A program made the position numbers and the translations under genes. A stretch of 64,000 bases of DNA from JBHOQX01 sp042408595 (GTDB taxonomy: Bacteria > Chloroflexota > Chloroflexia > Chloroflexales > Roseiflexaceae). Positions 17,566 through 25,314 of the stretch are shown in pieces (within the stretch, counting starts at the first letter, position 1; every line of letters starts with the position of its first letter). The notes under the pieces were generated by a model, which ran no database searches, was not told the DNA's origin, and saw only the letters and a program-made list of their open reading frames with translations. The stretch covers positions 127,232-191,231 of the forward strand of contig JBHOQX010000025.1 of assembly GCA_042408595.1 (NCBI GenBank), written 5' to 3'.

Positions 17566-18378
17566 CTATCCCAGGCCGGCCAGATTATACATCACCCGCC
17601 AGGCGCGGTAGACCTCCGTGTAATCGTTGTGGCGGAAGGTGATCGAACGCGGCCCGGTGCGCTCGGCGCCGGGCGTGAGCGCGGCCATATCGCACTGGCT
17701 GCTTTTCATGAACTCGACCTGGAGCGCCAGCGGCGCGGCCGGACGCAGCGGCGCGGGGCGGCGGCGCACCGCCTCGCTGGCGCCGGCGCGGATGCGGCGG
17801 CGGGCCTCCTCCAGCGGCAGGCAGCGGGCGGCGCTCCGGCTGTACGCCTCCTTGACCTGCACCGTCGTCACGCCGTCGATCAACGCCGCGGCCTCGGCGC
17901 AGATGGCCTGGTCGCCGGTGACCAGCGCCACCGGCACGCCGTGGTAGCCGGCATAGAAGGCGTTCAGTCCCAGCTCGCCGACCGCCAGGCCGTTGAGCCG
18001 CACGCGGTAGATCGAGTCCTCGGTGAAGGTGTGGTCGATCGTCGCCGGGCTGCTGCCAGCCATGCCGTGGTAGCCGACGCAGAACATCAGGTCGAAGCTG
18101 CCGTCCAGCCCCTGCACCATCGACCACGGCTTGGGCGAGCCGGAGACCAGCTCGGCGGCGGGATGCAGCGCTTCGAGGTTGAGATTACGCATCGTCCAGT
18201 GCGAGTCGTTCACCAGCACGGCGGTCGCGCCGGCATCCAGCGCACCCTGGATGGCGGCGTTGACATCCGCGGCCATCAGCGCGCAGGCCCGATCGTACTC
18301 GCGGGCGCCCGGCTCGGTCTGCGCGGCATGGACGATGCCGGAGACGCCTTCCATATCGGCGGAGATGTAGACCCGCAT
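17566..18378 (-). CDS. M55 family D-aminopeptidase (DppA-like)
   Basis: The 270-residue protein begins MRVYISADMEGVSGIV, the zinc-binding start of M55 peptidases. It also has VLVNDSHWTMRNLN and FCVGYHGMAGS with further ligands. B. subtilis DppA releases N-terminal D-amino acids and forms a decameric ring, and a role in peptidoglycan peptide recycling fits the PBP1A gene just upstream on the same strand. The stop is 20 bases before the phosphatase start. No signal peptide is seen, so it is cytoplasmic. Confidence 0.93.
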   Translation of the reverse strand: MRVYISADMEGVSGIVHAAQTEPGAREYDRACALMAADVNAAIQGALDAGATAVLVNDSHWTMRNLNLEALHPAAELVSGSPKPWSMVQGLDGSFDLMFCVGYHGMAGSSPATIDHTFTEDSIYRVRLNGLAVGELGLNAFYAGYHGVPVALVTGDQAICAEAAALIDGVTTVQVKEAYSRSAARCLPLEEARRRIRAGASEAVRRRPAPLRPAAPLALQVEFMKSSQCDMAALTPGAERTGPRSITFRHNDYTEVYRAWRVMYNLAGLG

Positions 18379-18394
18379 ACGTGCTCCTGAAAAG

Positions 18395-18446
18395 GGCCAG
18401 GGATGAGAGGCTGAAGGCTGCTGTTTGTTCGTGCTGCCATCACCCT
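18395..18446. repeat. Short STRR-like tract between PBP1A and the M55 gene
   Basis: GGATGAGAGGCTGAAGGCTG and CATCACCCTCTCATCC are short runs of the same word types seen in longer tracts elsewhere. Confidence 0.4.
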
Positions 18447-18447
18447 C

Positions 18448-21315
18448 TCATCCGCCCGGGGCGGGCGTTGGCGGCAGGGCCGCAGGCGGCGCGTGGCCGG
18501 GCTCGGCGGGCGGCGGCGCTTCGGGCGGCGGCCCCGGGTCCGGCGCGCGCACGCCGAGCACGATCGTCTCGCCGGGGCGCAGCCACTCGTTCGCGCGCGG
18601 CAGCGAGCTGACCACCGCATACGGCGGGAACCGATCATACACCTCCGGGATCCGGTCGCGCCCCTGGTAGTCCACATAGACCTCGTTCGTCACACCCATC
18701 AGGCGCAGCAGGTCCTTCGCCTGGTTCTCGCCCAGCCCTTGCAGGTCCGGCATGCGCACCGAGCCGGGCGGCGCGAGCACGGCCAGCACCTCGGCGGTGC
18801 AGGGCTGGATCTCGTCGCGCCGCAGCGGCAGGATCGGGATGCCGTCCAGCGTGGCGCCCTGCCCGTCCCACCGGTAGGTCGCTTTCTCGGCCGGGTCGGG
18901 CGGCGGCAGGTTCCAGAGATAGAGCTGCGTCTCGGCCTCCGGCAGGTACGGCGGCGTTTCGGGCGTCGGCAGGCAGTATTGCCGGGCGACATCCGGCCCG
19001 TCGGCCACCGGCGTCTCGACCAGCTTGACCGCCGTCACTTTGGTGTACGCGGTGCAGATCGCCCCGCCTTCCGCCGTAAGGCTGGTGGTGCCCGACATGG
19101 TCGCTGTGCCCGAGATGCTCCCAGTGCGGCGCAGCATAGCCGGCGTGAACAGCTCTTCGCCGTAGGCGTTGAACGGCCCCGGCATGCGGCAGATCGGCCG
19201 GCGCGCCAACTCACGCGGCGGCGTGAACTGCAGCGGCGGGCTGCCGCCGTACGGCTCGGCCAGCAGCTTCGCGAAGCGCGGATTCGCGAACAGCGCCTCC
19301 ATCACGTTATGCCAGATTGTGCCGCCGCCGGTGATACTTTCGACCTTCGCCGTTGGCTCGTTGTTGTTGTTGCCCGTCCAGACGCCAACGGTGACGTAGG
19401 GCGTATAGCCGACCGCCCAGGCGTCGCGCCAGTCGTTCGATGTACCGGTCTTGACGGCGGCGGGGCGCGAGAGCTTGAGTTTGCTGTTCAGCCCCCAGAT
19501 CGGCGCACGGGCGGTATCGTCGCTCAGTATGTCGCTGATGATCGCCACGTGCTCCGGGTCGAGCACCTGCGGCCCGGCTGGGGGGCGGAACGTTTCGAGC
19601 ACGGTGCCGTCGCCGTCGACCACCTTCAGAATCGCCACCGGCGGATAGAAGCGCCCGCCGCTCGCCAGCGTGTTGTAGGCGGTCGTCAGGTCGAGCGGCG
19701 TCACCTCGCCGCCGCCCAGGGTGAGCGAGAGGCCGTAAAAATTGGCGCCGCGCTGCAGGCCGGTGATGCCGGCGCGGTGCAGCAGGTCGATCATGGTCTC
19801 GACGCCGGCGAAGCGCAGCGCCTTGACCGCCGGCATGTTCAGCGAGTTGGCGAGCGCGGTGCGCATCCGCAGCGGACCGTTCCATTTACCGTTATAGTTC
19901 AGCGGGGCGTACACCTGGCCGTCGCGGCCGAATTCGGTCGGCACGTCCCACAGCACCGTCTCAGGCGTCATCCCCTGCGCCATCGCCGCGAGATAGGCGA
20001 ACGGCTTGAGCGCCGAGCCCGGCTGCCGCTCGCGCACGGCGACATTCACCTGCCCGTCGAGCACATTGCCGCGCTCGCCGGGGGTCTTCGAAGGGAGCGA
20101 CTTGTTAAAATCGATGCTGCCGACCATCGCCAGAATCTCGCCGGTGTTCGGCTGCATCACCACCACCGCCGCGTTGTGGATGTTGCGCTCCTCCAGTTCT
20201 GCGATCCGCTCGGCAGCCTTCTGCTGCACCATGTTCTGCAGCTCGAGATCGATCGTGGTGTAGACCGACAGGCCGCGGTTGACGAACCCCTGGCCGTATT
20301 TCTCCTCCAGCAGCTTGCGAACGTAGAAGACGAAGTGCGGCGCGTTGAGCGGCGTCTCCTGGGGGGCGAAGATCAGGTCCTCTGCGGCGGCGGCCCGCGC
20401 CTGGGCGTCCGTTACGTAGCCTTCCTCCACCATCTGCGTCAGCACGGCGATCTGCCGGCGCTTCGGCGGTGGCGTGCCGCTCGGGAGCTGGTAGCTCGCC
20501 GCGAGCCAACCGTCGCCGAGCTGGACGCCGGGGAGCGTGCGGCCCTCGAGGTAGTTGAAAGGGTCGTAGGCGTTCGGCAGTTGTGGCAGCCCGGCGAGCA
20601 GCGCGGCCTGCGCCAGGTTGAGGTCCTTCGCCGGCTTGCCGAAATAGACCTGCGAGGCGGCCTCGATCCCATAGGCCAGGCTGCCGTAGTAGATTTCGTT
20701 GAGGTAGAGCTCCAGAATCTCGTTCTTGCTGTAGCGCCGCGTCAGCTCCTGCGCCAGCACCGCCTCCTTCAGCTTGCGCTGCCAGGTCTCGTTCCGCTCC
20801 TCATCGGTGAGGACCACCCGCTTGATCAGTTGCTGGGTGATGGTTGACGCGCCGCCCGTCACCTCGCCGGCGGAGAAGCTGCGGATCAGCGCCTTGGCGA
20901 TGCCTTCGTAATCCACGCCCTTGTTCTGGAAAAAGGTCTTGTCTTCGATGGCGACCGTGGCGTTGATCAGCAGCGGCGAGATGTCGGCCAGCTTCACCGG
21001 CGTACGCTTGCCGTCGCCGAAGAGTTCGTAGAGCAGCGTGCCGTTGCGGTCGAAGATGCGGGTCGTCTGAAAATCGGCGCGGTGCGCGATGCCACCTTCC
21101 AGTCGTCCTTTGAGCGCGTCGGCCAGGCTGGCGTAGGCACGGTAGGCCACCCCGCCGGCCGCGAGCCCGAGCAGCACGCTGAGCGCCAGGACGGCCGCCG
21201 CGCCGCGCAGCAGCCACGGCCAGGCACTGCGGCGCTGCGGCGCGGGGCCGAACATGTGTGGGGGCAGCCGGCGCCGCCTGCGGCGGCGCGAACGGACGTA
21301 AGGGTTCGATGACAT
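18448..21315 (-). CDS. Class A penicillin-binding protein with PASTA domain
   Basis: This bifunctional peptidoglycan synthase has about 955 residues from ATG 21315. Order: an Arg-rich cytoplasmic start, one transmembrane helix (about 40-65), and a GT51 glycosyltransferase (EDKTFFQNKGVDYEGIAKAL, GGASTITQQLIKRV, RKLKEAVLAQELTRRYSKNE). Next is a transpeptidase with SxxK in PGSALKPFAY, SxN in ANSLNMP and KTG in VKTGTSNDWRDAW. A PASTA-like domain (VRMPDLQGLGENQAKDLL...) and a Pro-rich tail close it. The first GT51 motif has Asn where many members have His, a variant I believe is not rare. It is divergent from a Ser/Thr kinase, a frequent partner of PASTA proteins. Confidence 0.96.
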   Translation of the reverse strand: MSSNPYVRSRRRRRRRLPPHMFGPAPQRRSAWPWLLRGAAAVLALSVLLGLAAGGVAYRAYASLADALKGRLEGGIAHRADFQTTRIFDRNGTLLYELFGDGKRTPVKLADISPLLINATVAIEDKTFFQNKGVDYEGIAKALIRSFSAGEVTGGASTITQQLIKRVVLTDEERNETWQRKLKEAVLAQELTRRYSKNEILELYLNEIYYGSLAYGIEAASQVYFGKPAKDLNLAQAALLAGLPQLPNAYDPFNYLEGRTLPGVQLGDGWLAASYQLPSGTPPPKRRQIAVLTQMVEEGYVTDAQARAAAAEDLIFAPQETPLNAPHFVFYVRKLLEEKYGQGFVNRGLSVYTTIDLELQNMVQQKAAERIAELEERNIHNAAVVVMQPNTGEILAMVGSIDFNKSLPSKTPGERGNVLDGQVNVAVRERQPGSALKPFAYLAAMAQGMTPETVLWDVPTEFGRDGQVYAPLNYNGKWNGPLRMRTALANSLNMPAVKALRFAGVETMIDLLHRAGITGLQRGANFYGLSLTLGGGEVTPLDLTTAYNTLASGGRFYPPVAILKVVDGDGTVLETFRPPAGPQVLDPEHVAIISDILSDDTARAPIWGLNSKLKLSRPAAVKTGTSNDWRDAWAVGYTPYVTVGVWTGNNNNEPTAKVESITGGGTIWHNVMEALFANPRFAKLLAEPYGGSPPLQFTPPRELARRPICRMPGPFNAYGEELFTPAMLRRTGSISGTATMSGTTSLTAEGGAICTAYTKVTAVKLVETPVADGPDVARQYCLPTPETPPYLPEAETQLYLWNLPPPDPAEKATYRWDGQGATLDGIPILPLRRDEIQPCTAEVLAVLAPPGSVRMPDLQGLGENQAKDLLRLMGVTNEVYVDYQGRDRIPEVYDRFPPYAVVSSLPRANEWLRPGETIVLGVRAPDPGPPPEAPPPAEPGHAPPAALPPTPAPGG

Positions 21316-21329
21316 AGGCTGAGCGAACA

Positions 21330-21415
21330 ATGGCACAGAGGAACAGGAGCACTGAGACCCGGCAGCTTCCACCGGCTCATTCCTTGAACCGGGTTGTTCC
21401 CTGGTTCTCCTGATC
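21330..21415. repeat. STRR-like tract, words GGAACAG and GGTTCTCC
   Basis: ACAGAGGAACAGGAGCACTG and TTCCCTGGTTCTCCTG are related to the run GAACCAAGGAACAGAGAACA near 36785. The tract overlaps the 5' leader of the PBP1A gene. Confidence 0.45.
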
Positions 21416-21437
21416 CGCCCTGGCGTTACCGGGCCGC

Positions 21438-21443
21438 ATTGTA
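21438..21443 (-). promoter_or_regulatory. Extended -10 TGGTACAAT for the PBP1A gene
   Basis: On the minus strand TGGTACAAT lies 120 bases before the PBP1A start. It is the same extended -10 as in front of coaX. Confidence 0.5.
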
Positions 21444-21496
21444 CCATATCCCCCCGGTGGGCCACGTCCCGGCGAATGTCGGGCGTGCGGGTCGTG

Positions 21497-21502
21497 TATA
21501 AT
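21497..21502 (+). promoter_or_regulatory. -10 box TATAAT for the Ser/Thr kinase
   Basis: A perfect TATAAT lies 46 bases before the kinase ATG. No good -35 is visible. It is back to back with the PBP1A promoter. Confidence 0.5.
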
Positions 21503-21548
21503 ACCGGCGCTGCGGAAGCGGGCGCGGCCGCCCTGGAACGAGCAACCG

Positions 21549-23456
21549 ATGCGCCTTGAAGACTTGATCGGCCGACAGGTCGGCCGCTACGATGTCGTTG
21601 CGCTGCTCGGGCGCGGCGGGATGGCCGCCGTCTATCGAGCGCACGACACGGCGCTGCTCCGCGATGTCGCCCTCAAAATCCTCTATCCGCAGTACACCGG
21701 CGATCCGGCGCTGGTCGAGCGCTTCCAGCGCGAGGCGGTGCTGGCCGCCGGGCTGGATCACCCCAACATTGTCCCGATCTACGATGTCGGGGAGCAGGAC
21801 GGGCTGGTGTATATCGCCATGAAGCTGCTGCCCGGCCGCTCGCTCGCGGATGTGCTGGGGCAGCAGGCCCGCATCCCGCCCGCCCACCTCCTGCCGATCG
21901 TCGACCAGATCGCCGCCGCGCTCGACTACGCCCACGCGCGCGGGATCGTCCACCGCGACATCAAGCCGGCGAACATCGTGCTTGAGGGCGAGCCGCCGCA
22001 CTGCACCGCGATTCTGACCGACTTCGGTATCGCCAAGTCGCTCGCCGCGGAGGCTACCGGGCTGACCGGCACCGGCATGCTGCTCGGCACGCCGGACTAC
22101 ATGGCGCCGGAGCAGATCGGCGGGCGGCAGGTCACCGGCGCGGCGGATATCTACGCGCTCGGCGTGCTGGTCTTCCGCTGCCTCAGCGGGCGGCGCCCGT
22201 TCGAAGGCGGCACAGAGGATGTGCTCCTCGGGCATCTGCACGGCACGCCGCCCGACATTTCGCACCTCGACCCGACACTGCCGCCAGCGGTGGGGGCGGT
22301 ACTCCGCCAGGCCATGGCCCGCCGCCCGGAGGATCGCTTTCTGACGGCCAGCGCGTTCGCCCGGGCGCTGCGATCAGCGTTCGAGGCCCCCGCCGCAACG
22401 CTGCCGGCCATCCCTCCGCCGCCTGCCGCGCCGACCGTGGTGCAGGCGCGCCCGGTGGCCACGCCTGGCGCGCCGATACGACGCGCCGCCGAGGCGCCGC
22501 CTCCGCCGGCCCGCTTCGACGCGCCGCCAGAAACCGGCGCCCGCCGCTCGCTGTTCTGGGCGCTTGGGGTCAGCGCGCTGCTGTTGGCGCTGCTCGGCGG
22601 CTGGCTGCTAGCCCGCGCTGGCCAGAACGGCGCCGGCGCGGCGACGCCCGTCACGCCCCTGCCCGTGGCCACGGCGACACATACGCCCGCGCCGCCGACC
22701 GCCGTGCCGCCGACCGTCACGCCGAAACCGACCGCCACGCCGAAACCGACCGTCACGCCGAAACCGACCGCCACGCCGAAACCGACCGCTGTGCCGCCGA
22801 CCGCCACGCCGAAGCCGACCGCCGTGCCGCCGACCGTCACGCCGAAACCGACCGCCACGCCAACCGCCGAGCCGACCGCCACCGCGACCCTTGCGCCGAC
22901 CGCAACGCTCACACCGACACCGACCGCTACGCCAACCGAGACACCCTGCCCGGACGCGCCGCTGACGGGCGGGTTCGGCGCCCTTTGGAAAACCGACGCC
23001 GGAGTGCGCCGGCAGCTCGGCTGCCCGACCGCGCCGGAGGAGGGCGGCAAGAATGCTGCGGCGGAGCAGCCCTTTCAAGGCGGCAGCATGTTCTATTTCA
23101 TGCCGCACGGACTGGTCTACGCGCTCTACGGGGAAGATCGCGGGCGCTGGAGCGGCCACCAACTAAGCGACTTCGCCGGCACACCCACCCCGGAGCCGCT
23201 GCCGACGCCGGCGGAGCCGGGGCTGAGCATCCCCACGGACGCGTTCGGGCTGGTCTGGTCGCAGGTCCCGCAGGTGCGCAACCGGCTGGGCTACGCCACC
23301 GGCGCGCCGAGCATCCCGCTCGAAGGCGCCTACCAGCCCTTTGAGCGCGGCGTGATGCTCTTCAGCGCCGAGGGGCTGCGCGGCAAACCGACGATCTACG
23401 TTCTGTTCGACAACGGCACGTTCCAGCGCTTCGACGACCCGAACGCGAGGAATTGA
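21549..23456 (+). CDS. Membrane serine/threonine protein kinase with LGFP-like sensor repeats
   Basis: The 635-residue receptor-type kinase has all key residues: the glycine loop GRGGMAAVYRAHD, Lys in VALKIL, HRDIKPANIVL, DFGIAK and GTPDYMAPEQ (residues about 12-270). A Pro/Ala-rich segment, one transmembrane helix (WALGVSALLLALLGGWLLAR) and a Thr/Pro/Lys-rich stalk built on an 18-base DNA repeat follow. The outer part holds two related units (GGFGALWKTDAGVRRQLGCP and DAFGLVWSQVPQVRNRLGYA, each followed by QPFxxG) that resemble LGFP-type repeats. PASTA repeats, usual in such kinases, are absent here but present on the divergent PBP1A. Confidence 0.95.
   Translation: MRLEDLIGRQVGRYDVVALLGRGGMAAVYRAHDTALLRDVALKILYPQYTGDPALVERFQREAVLAAGLDHPNIVPIYDVGEQDGLVYIAMKLLPGRSLADVLGQQARIPPAHLLPIVDQIAAALDYAHARGIVHRDIKPANIVLEGEPPHCTAILTDFGIAKSLAAEATGLTGTGMLLGTPDYMAPEQIGGRQVTGAADIYALGVLVFRCLSGRRPFEGGTEDVLLGHLHGTPPDISHLDPTLPPAVGAVLRQAMARRPEDRFLTASAFARALRSAFEAPAATLPAIPPPPAAPTVVQARPVATPGAPIRRAAEAPPPPARFDAPPETGARRSLFWALGVSALLLALLGGWLLARAGQNGAGAATPVTPLPVATATHTPAPPTAVPPTVTPKPTATPKPTVTPKPTATPKPTAVPPTATPKPTAVPPTVTPKPTATPTAEPTATATLAPTATLTPTPTATPTETPCPDAPLTGGFGALWKTDAGVRRQLGCPTAPEEGGKNAAAEQPFQGGSMFYFMPHGLVYALYGEDRGRWSGHQLSDFAGTPTPEPLPTPAEPGLSIPTDAFGLVWSQVPQVRNRLGYATGAPSIPLEGAYQPFERGVMLFSAEGLRGKPTIYVLFDNGTFQRFDDPNARN
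22697..22873 (+). repeat. 18-base tandem repeat coding the kinase stalk
   Basis: CCGAAACCGACCGCCACG and close variants repeat about nine times, coding TATPKP/TVTPKP units. This is a coding repeat inside the kinase gene. Confidence 0.85.
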
Positions 23457-23490
23457 AGCCGGGCGTGCCACCCGCTCCATCGGCGCCGGG

Positions 23491-23605
23491 CGCTGGACGG
23501 TGGGCGGGAGGACGAACGCACGACTGGCCACGGCCAAGGGTGTACCATTCCGAGCAATCGGCCGTCGCCTTTCGTCCTTATGCCCGGGATCATTCATCAT
23601 ACACC
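23491..23605. repeat. STRR-like tracts after the kinase gene
   Basis: GCTGGACGGTGGGCGGGAGG at the left, and CTTTCGTCCTTATGCCC then GATCATTCATCAT at the right, repeat words of the CGTCCACC, CGTCCTT and TCATTCA types. Confidence 0.5.
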
Positions 23606-23611
23606 ACACAC

Positions 23612-23690
23612 CTCAGAGGGTGTCTGAAGAGCTGCGAGCGGGGGCATTGGGGGGGCCACCTTGCCAACCTCCCGTCTCAACCAGCTTCTC
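23612..23690. repeat. Dispersed intergenic element, family 1
   Basis: CCTCAGAGGGTGTCTGAAGA and the following AGCGGGGGCATTGG match the copy at 10372 at roughly three of four bases by eye. CCTCCCGTCTCAACCAGCTT matches the right ends near 3492 and 10468. Confidence 0.55.
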
Positions 23691-23692
23691 AT

Positions 23693-23833
23693 CCGAGGTA
23701 CGGCGGGCCTGCGGCCCGCCACGGCGTCTGTTTTCGCGCGGACACGCGCGCCGTAGCGCGTGTCCGCGCCCTAGCAGAGGGTTTCCCAGGGGCTTCGGCC
23801 CGCCGGACCTCTCTGGCGCGTACGTCCTGTCAT
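23693..23833. repeat. Hairpin-rich intergenic element, family 2
   Basis: GGCGGGCC-TGC-GGCCCGCC (23702-23720) is followed by a perfect 14-base-pair stem with a 6-base loop (23736-23769). The end is CGCGTACGTCCTGTCA. A close relative lies at 59216-59340 and a right-end copy at about 57560-57605. Its stems could also end the kinase transcript. Confidence 0.6.
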
Positions 23834-23840
23834 CATCCAC

Positions 23841-24146
23841 ATGTCCTACTACGACGACGTGTACGAGATCGTCTGCCGCATTCCGCCGGGGCGCGTCAGC
23901 ACCTATGGCCGCATCGCGGCGATGACCCACGTGCCACGCGGAGCCCGCGGCGTCGGCTGGGCGCTGGCCGGCCTGCCGCCGGACCGTGCCCGCCAGGTGC
24001 CGTGGTGGCGGGTGATCAACGCCGCCGGGCGGATCAGCAACGAGTACAACGCCGCGCTCCAGCGCGCGTTGCTCGAGGCCGAGGGCGTCCGATTCGACCC
24101 GCATGGATATGTCGATCTGGAGCGCTTTCTGTGGACAGAAGCGTGA
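23841..24146 (+). CDS. Alkyltransferase-like protein (ATL)
   Basis: This 101-residue protein is the O6-alkylguanine-DNA alkyltransferase C-terminal fold (VYEIVCRIPPGRVSTYGRIA, then GVGWALAG). The reactive PCHR motif reads PWWR (VPWWRVINAAGRIS), so the alkyl-accepting Cys is Trp. ATL proteins bind O6-alkylguanine and recruit nucleotide excision repair rather than removing the alkyl group. ATG 23841 has no clear ribosome site and directly follows a repeat element. It is a single gene. Confidence 0.93.
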   Translation: MSYYDDVYEIVCRIPPGRVSTYGRIAAMTHVPRGARGVGWALAGLPPDRARQVPWWRVINAAGRISNEYNAALQRALLEAEGVRFDPHGYVDLERFLWTEA

Positions 24147-24160
24147 GAGCTGAAGATCAG

Positions 24161-24264
24161 GCGATGAATGATGCGTGATGCATGACGAGTGACGATCACC
24201 TTGTCTCCCTGCCTCCCTGTCTCCCTACCCCCGTATGATCTCGCCATCTTGTCATCTTGTCCCC
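24161..24264. repeat. STRR-like composite tract
   Basis: Successive words are GATGAATGATG (24163-24182), TCTCCCTG in TGTCTCCCTGCCTCCCTGTC (about 24212-24231) and CATCTTGT twice (24245-24262). They lie just upstream of the -10 box at 24284. Confidence 0.65.
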
Positions 24265-24280
24265 CACAGGCCTGCCGCGC

Positions 24281-24289
24281 TGGTATAAT
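24281..24289 (+). promoter_or_regulatory. Extended -10 TGGTATAAT
   Basis: TGGTATAAT is a perfect extended -10, 38 bases before the start at 24328. Confidence 0.6.
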
Positions 24290-24327
24290 GATCAAACGAC
24301 GATCAGTCTCATTCAGGAGAGCGCTGC

Positions 24328-25314
24328 ATGACACTCACACCGCATCTCCGACCCATGTCGATCGGCGATTTGCTCGACGCGGCCTTCCGGTTGTATCGCC
24401 GGCATTTCCTCACCTTCATCGGGATCGCCGCGCTGCTGCAGGTGCCATTCCTGATTCTGCAGGCGTTGTTGCAGTTCGCCATCGGCGGTACCGTAAACGG
24501 CAGGCTGACGGAGCTGCTGGAGAACCCGGCAGCGACGGAAGGGAGCTCGCTGTCCGACGTGTTGCCGCTCGGCCAGCTGGCCCTGTACTACGTCTTATCG
24601 TTCGGTCTGGCGATCATCCAGGGGCTCGTTATCCAGAACCTGATCGCCGGTGCGCTGGCAAACGCGATCTCGCGCAGCTACCTTGGCCAGCCGGTGAGCA
24701 TCCTCGGCGCGTACCGCTTCGGCGCGGGGCGGCTCGGCTCGCTGATTGTAGCGTCGCTCCTGCTCGGGCTGCTCGCACTGGTCCTGGCTGGTGTGGTGAT
24801 CGGTGTGCCGGCCCTGCTCCTGATCGGCGCGGCGGCCAGCGGGCGGGTGGATGGCGTGGCGGGGGGCCTCCTGTTCGCCTTCGCCCTGATCGGGCTGGCT
24901 ATTCTGTCCATCCTGCTGGCCGCCATGCTGCTCCCCCGTTTCCTTCTGGCCACGCAGGCGATCGTTCTCGAAGGCAAGGAGGCGGTGGACGGCCTGCGCC
25001 GCAGTTGGCAGCTCGTCTCCGGTTCGTTCTGGCGCGTGCTCGGCGTCGTGGTGCTCATGGGGCTGATCGTCTTTGTGATCAGCTTTATCTTTGGGCTGCC
25101 AGCCTCGATCCTGAACGCCATACTCGCGGTACGCCAGGCATCGCCATTCGCGCTCACGAGCACCCAGGTTCTCTCGAACCTCTTGGTTGAGATCGGCACG
25201 ATTCTCGTGATGCCGCTCCAGCTTGCGGTCTTCACGCTGCTCTATTACGACCTGCGGGTGCGCAAGGAAGGGTACGACCTGCAGTTGATGGCGCAGCAAC
25301 TTACGACAGCGTGA
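24328..25314 (+). CDS. Polytopic membrane protein (glycerophosphodiester-phosphodiesterase-membrane-domain-like)
   Basis: The 328-residue protein begins MTLTPHLRPMSIGDLLDAAFRLYRRHFLTFI. This opening is typical of a family of six-helix membrane proteins found beside DUF4129 genes and often annotated by similarity to the membrane domain of glycerophosphodiester phosphodiesterases. Six or seven Leu/Ile/Val-rich helices follow, with an amphipathic loop (RRSWQLVSGSFWRVLGVV) that recurs in the family. No catalytic motif is seen. The ribosome site is AGGAGAG. It overlaps the next gene by GTGA, so the two are coupled. Confidence 0.85.
   Translation: MTLTPHLRPMSIGDLLDAAFRLYRRHFLTFIGIAALLQVPFLILQALLQFAIGGTVNGRLTELLENPAATEGSSLSDVLPLGQLALYYVLSFGLAIIQGLVIQNLIAGALANAISRSYLGQPVSILGAYRFGAGRLGSLIVASLLLGLLALVLAGVVIGVPALLLIGAAASGRVDGVAGGLLFAFALIGLAILSILLAAMLLPRFLLATQAIVLEGKEAVDGLRRSWQLVSGSFWRVLGVVVLMGLIVFVISFIFGLPASILNAILAVRQASPFALTSTQVLSNLLVEIGTILVMPLQLAVFTLLYYDLRVRKEGYDLQLMAQQLTTA

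Larger units (their letters stand above)
23457..23840. other. Gene-free stretch between the kinase and the alkyltransferase-like gene
   Basis: No gene is seen in these 384 bases. They contain short-word tracts (23491-23605), a family 1 element (about 23612-23690) and a family 2 hairpin element (about 23693-23833). Confidence 0.6.

Noticed and set aside
18493..20847. 784-codon open frame antisense to the PBP1A gene
   Set aside because: Same reason: an antisense shadow of a conserved gene in GC-rich DNA. No ribosome site or motif.
18448..21315. Loss of GT51 activity because the first motif has Asn in place of His
   Set aside because: The catalytic Glu (EDKTFF) and all other motifs are intact, and I believe the His position varies in functional members.
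22697..22873. Tandem 18-base repeats in the kinase gene
   Set aside because: They code the Thr/Pro/Lys stalk and are not CRISPR or a minisatellite outside a gene.
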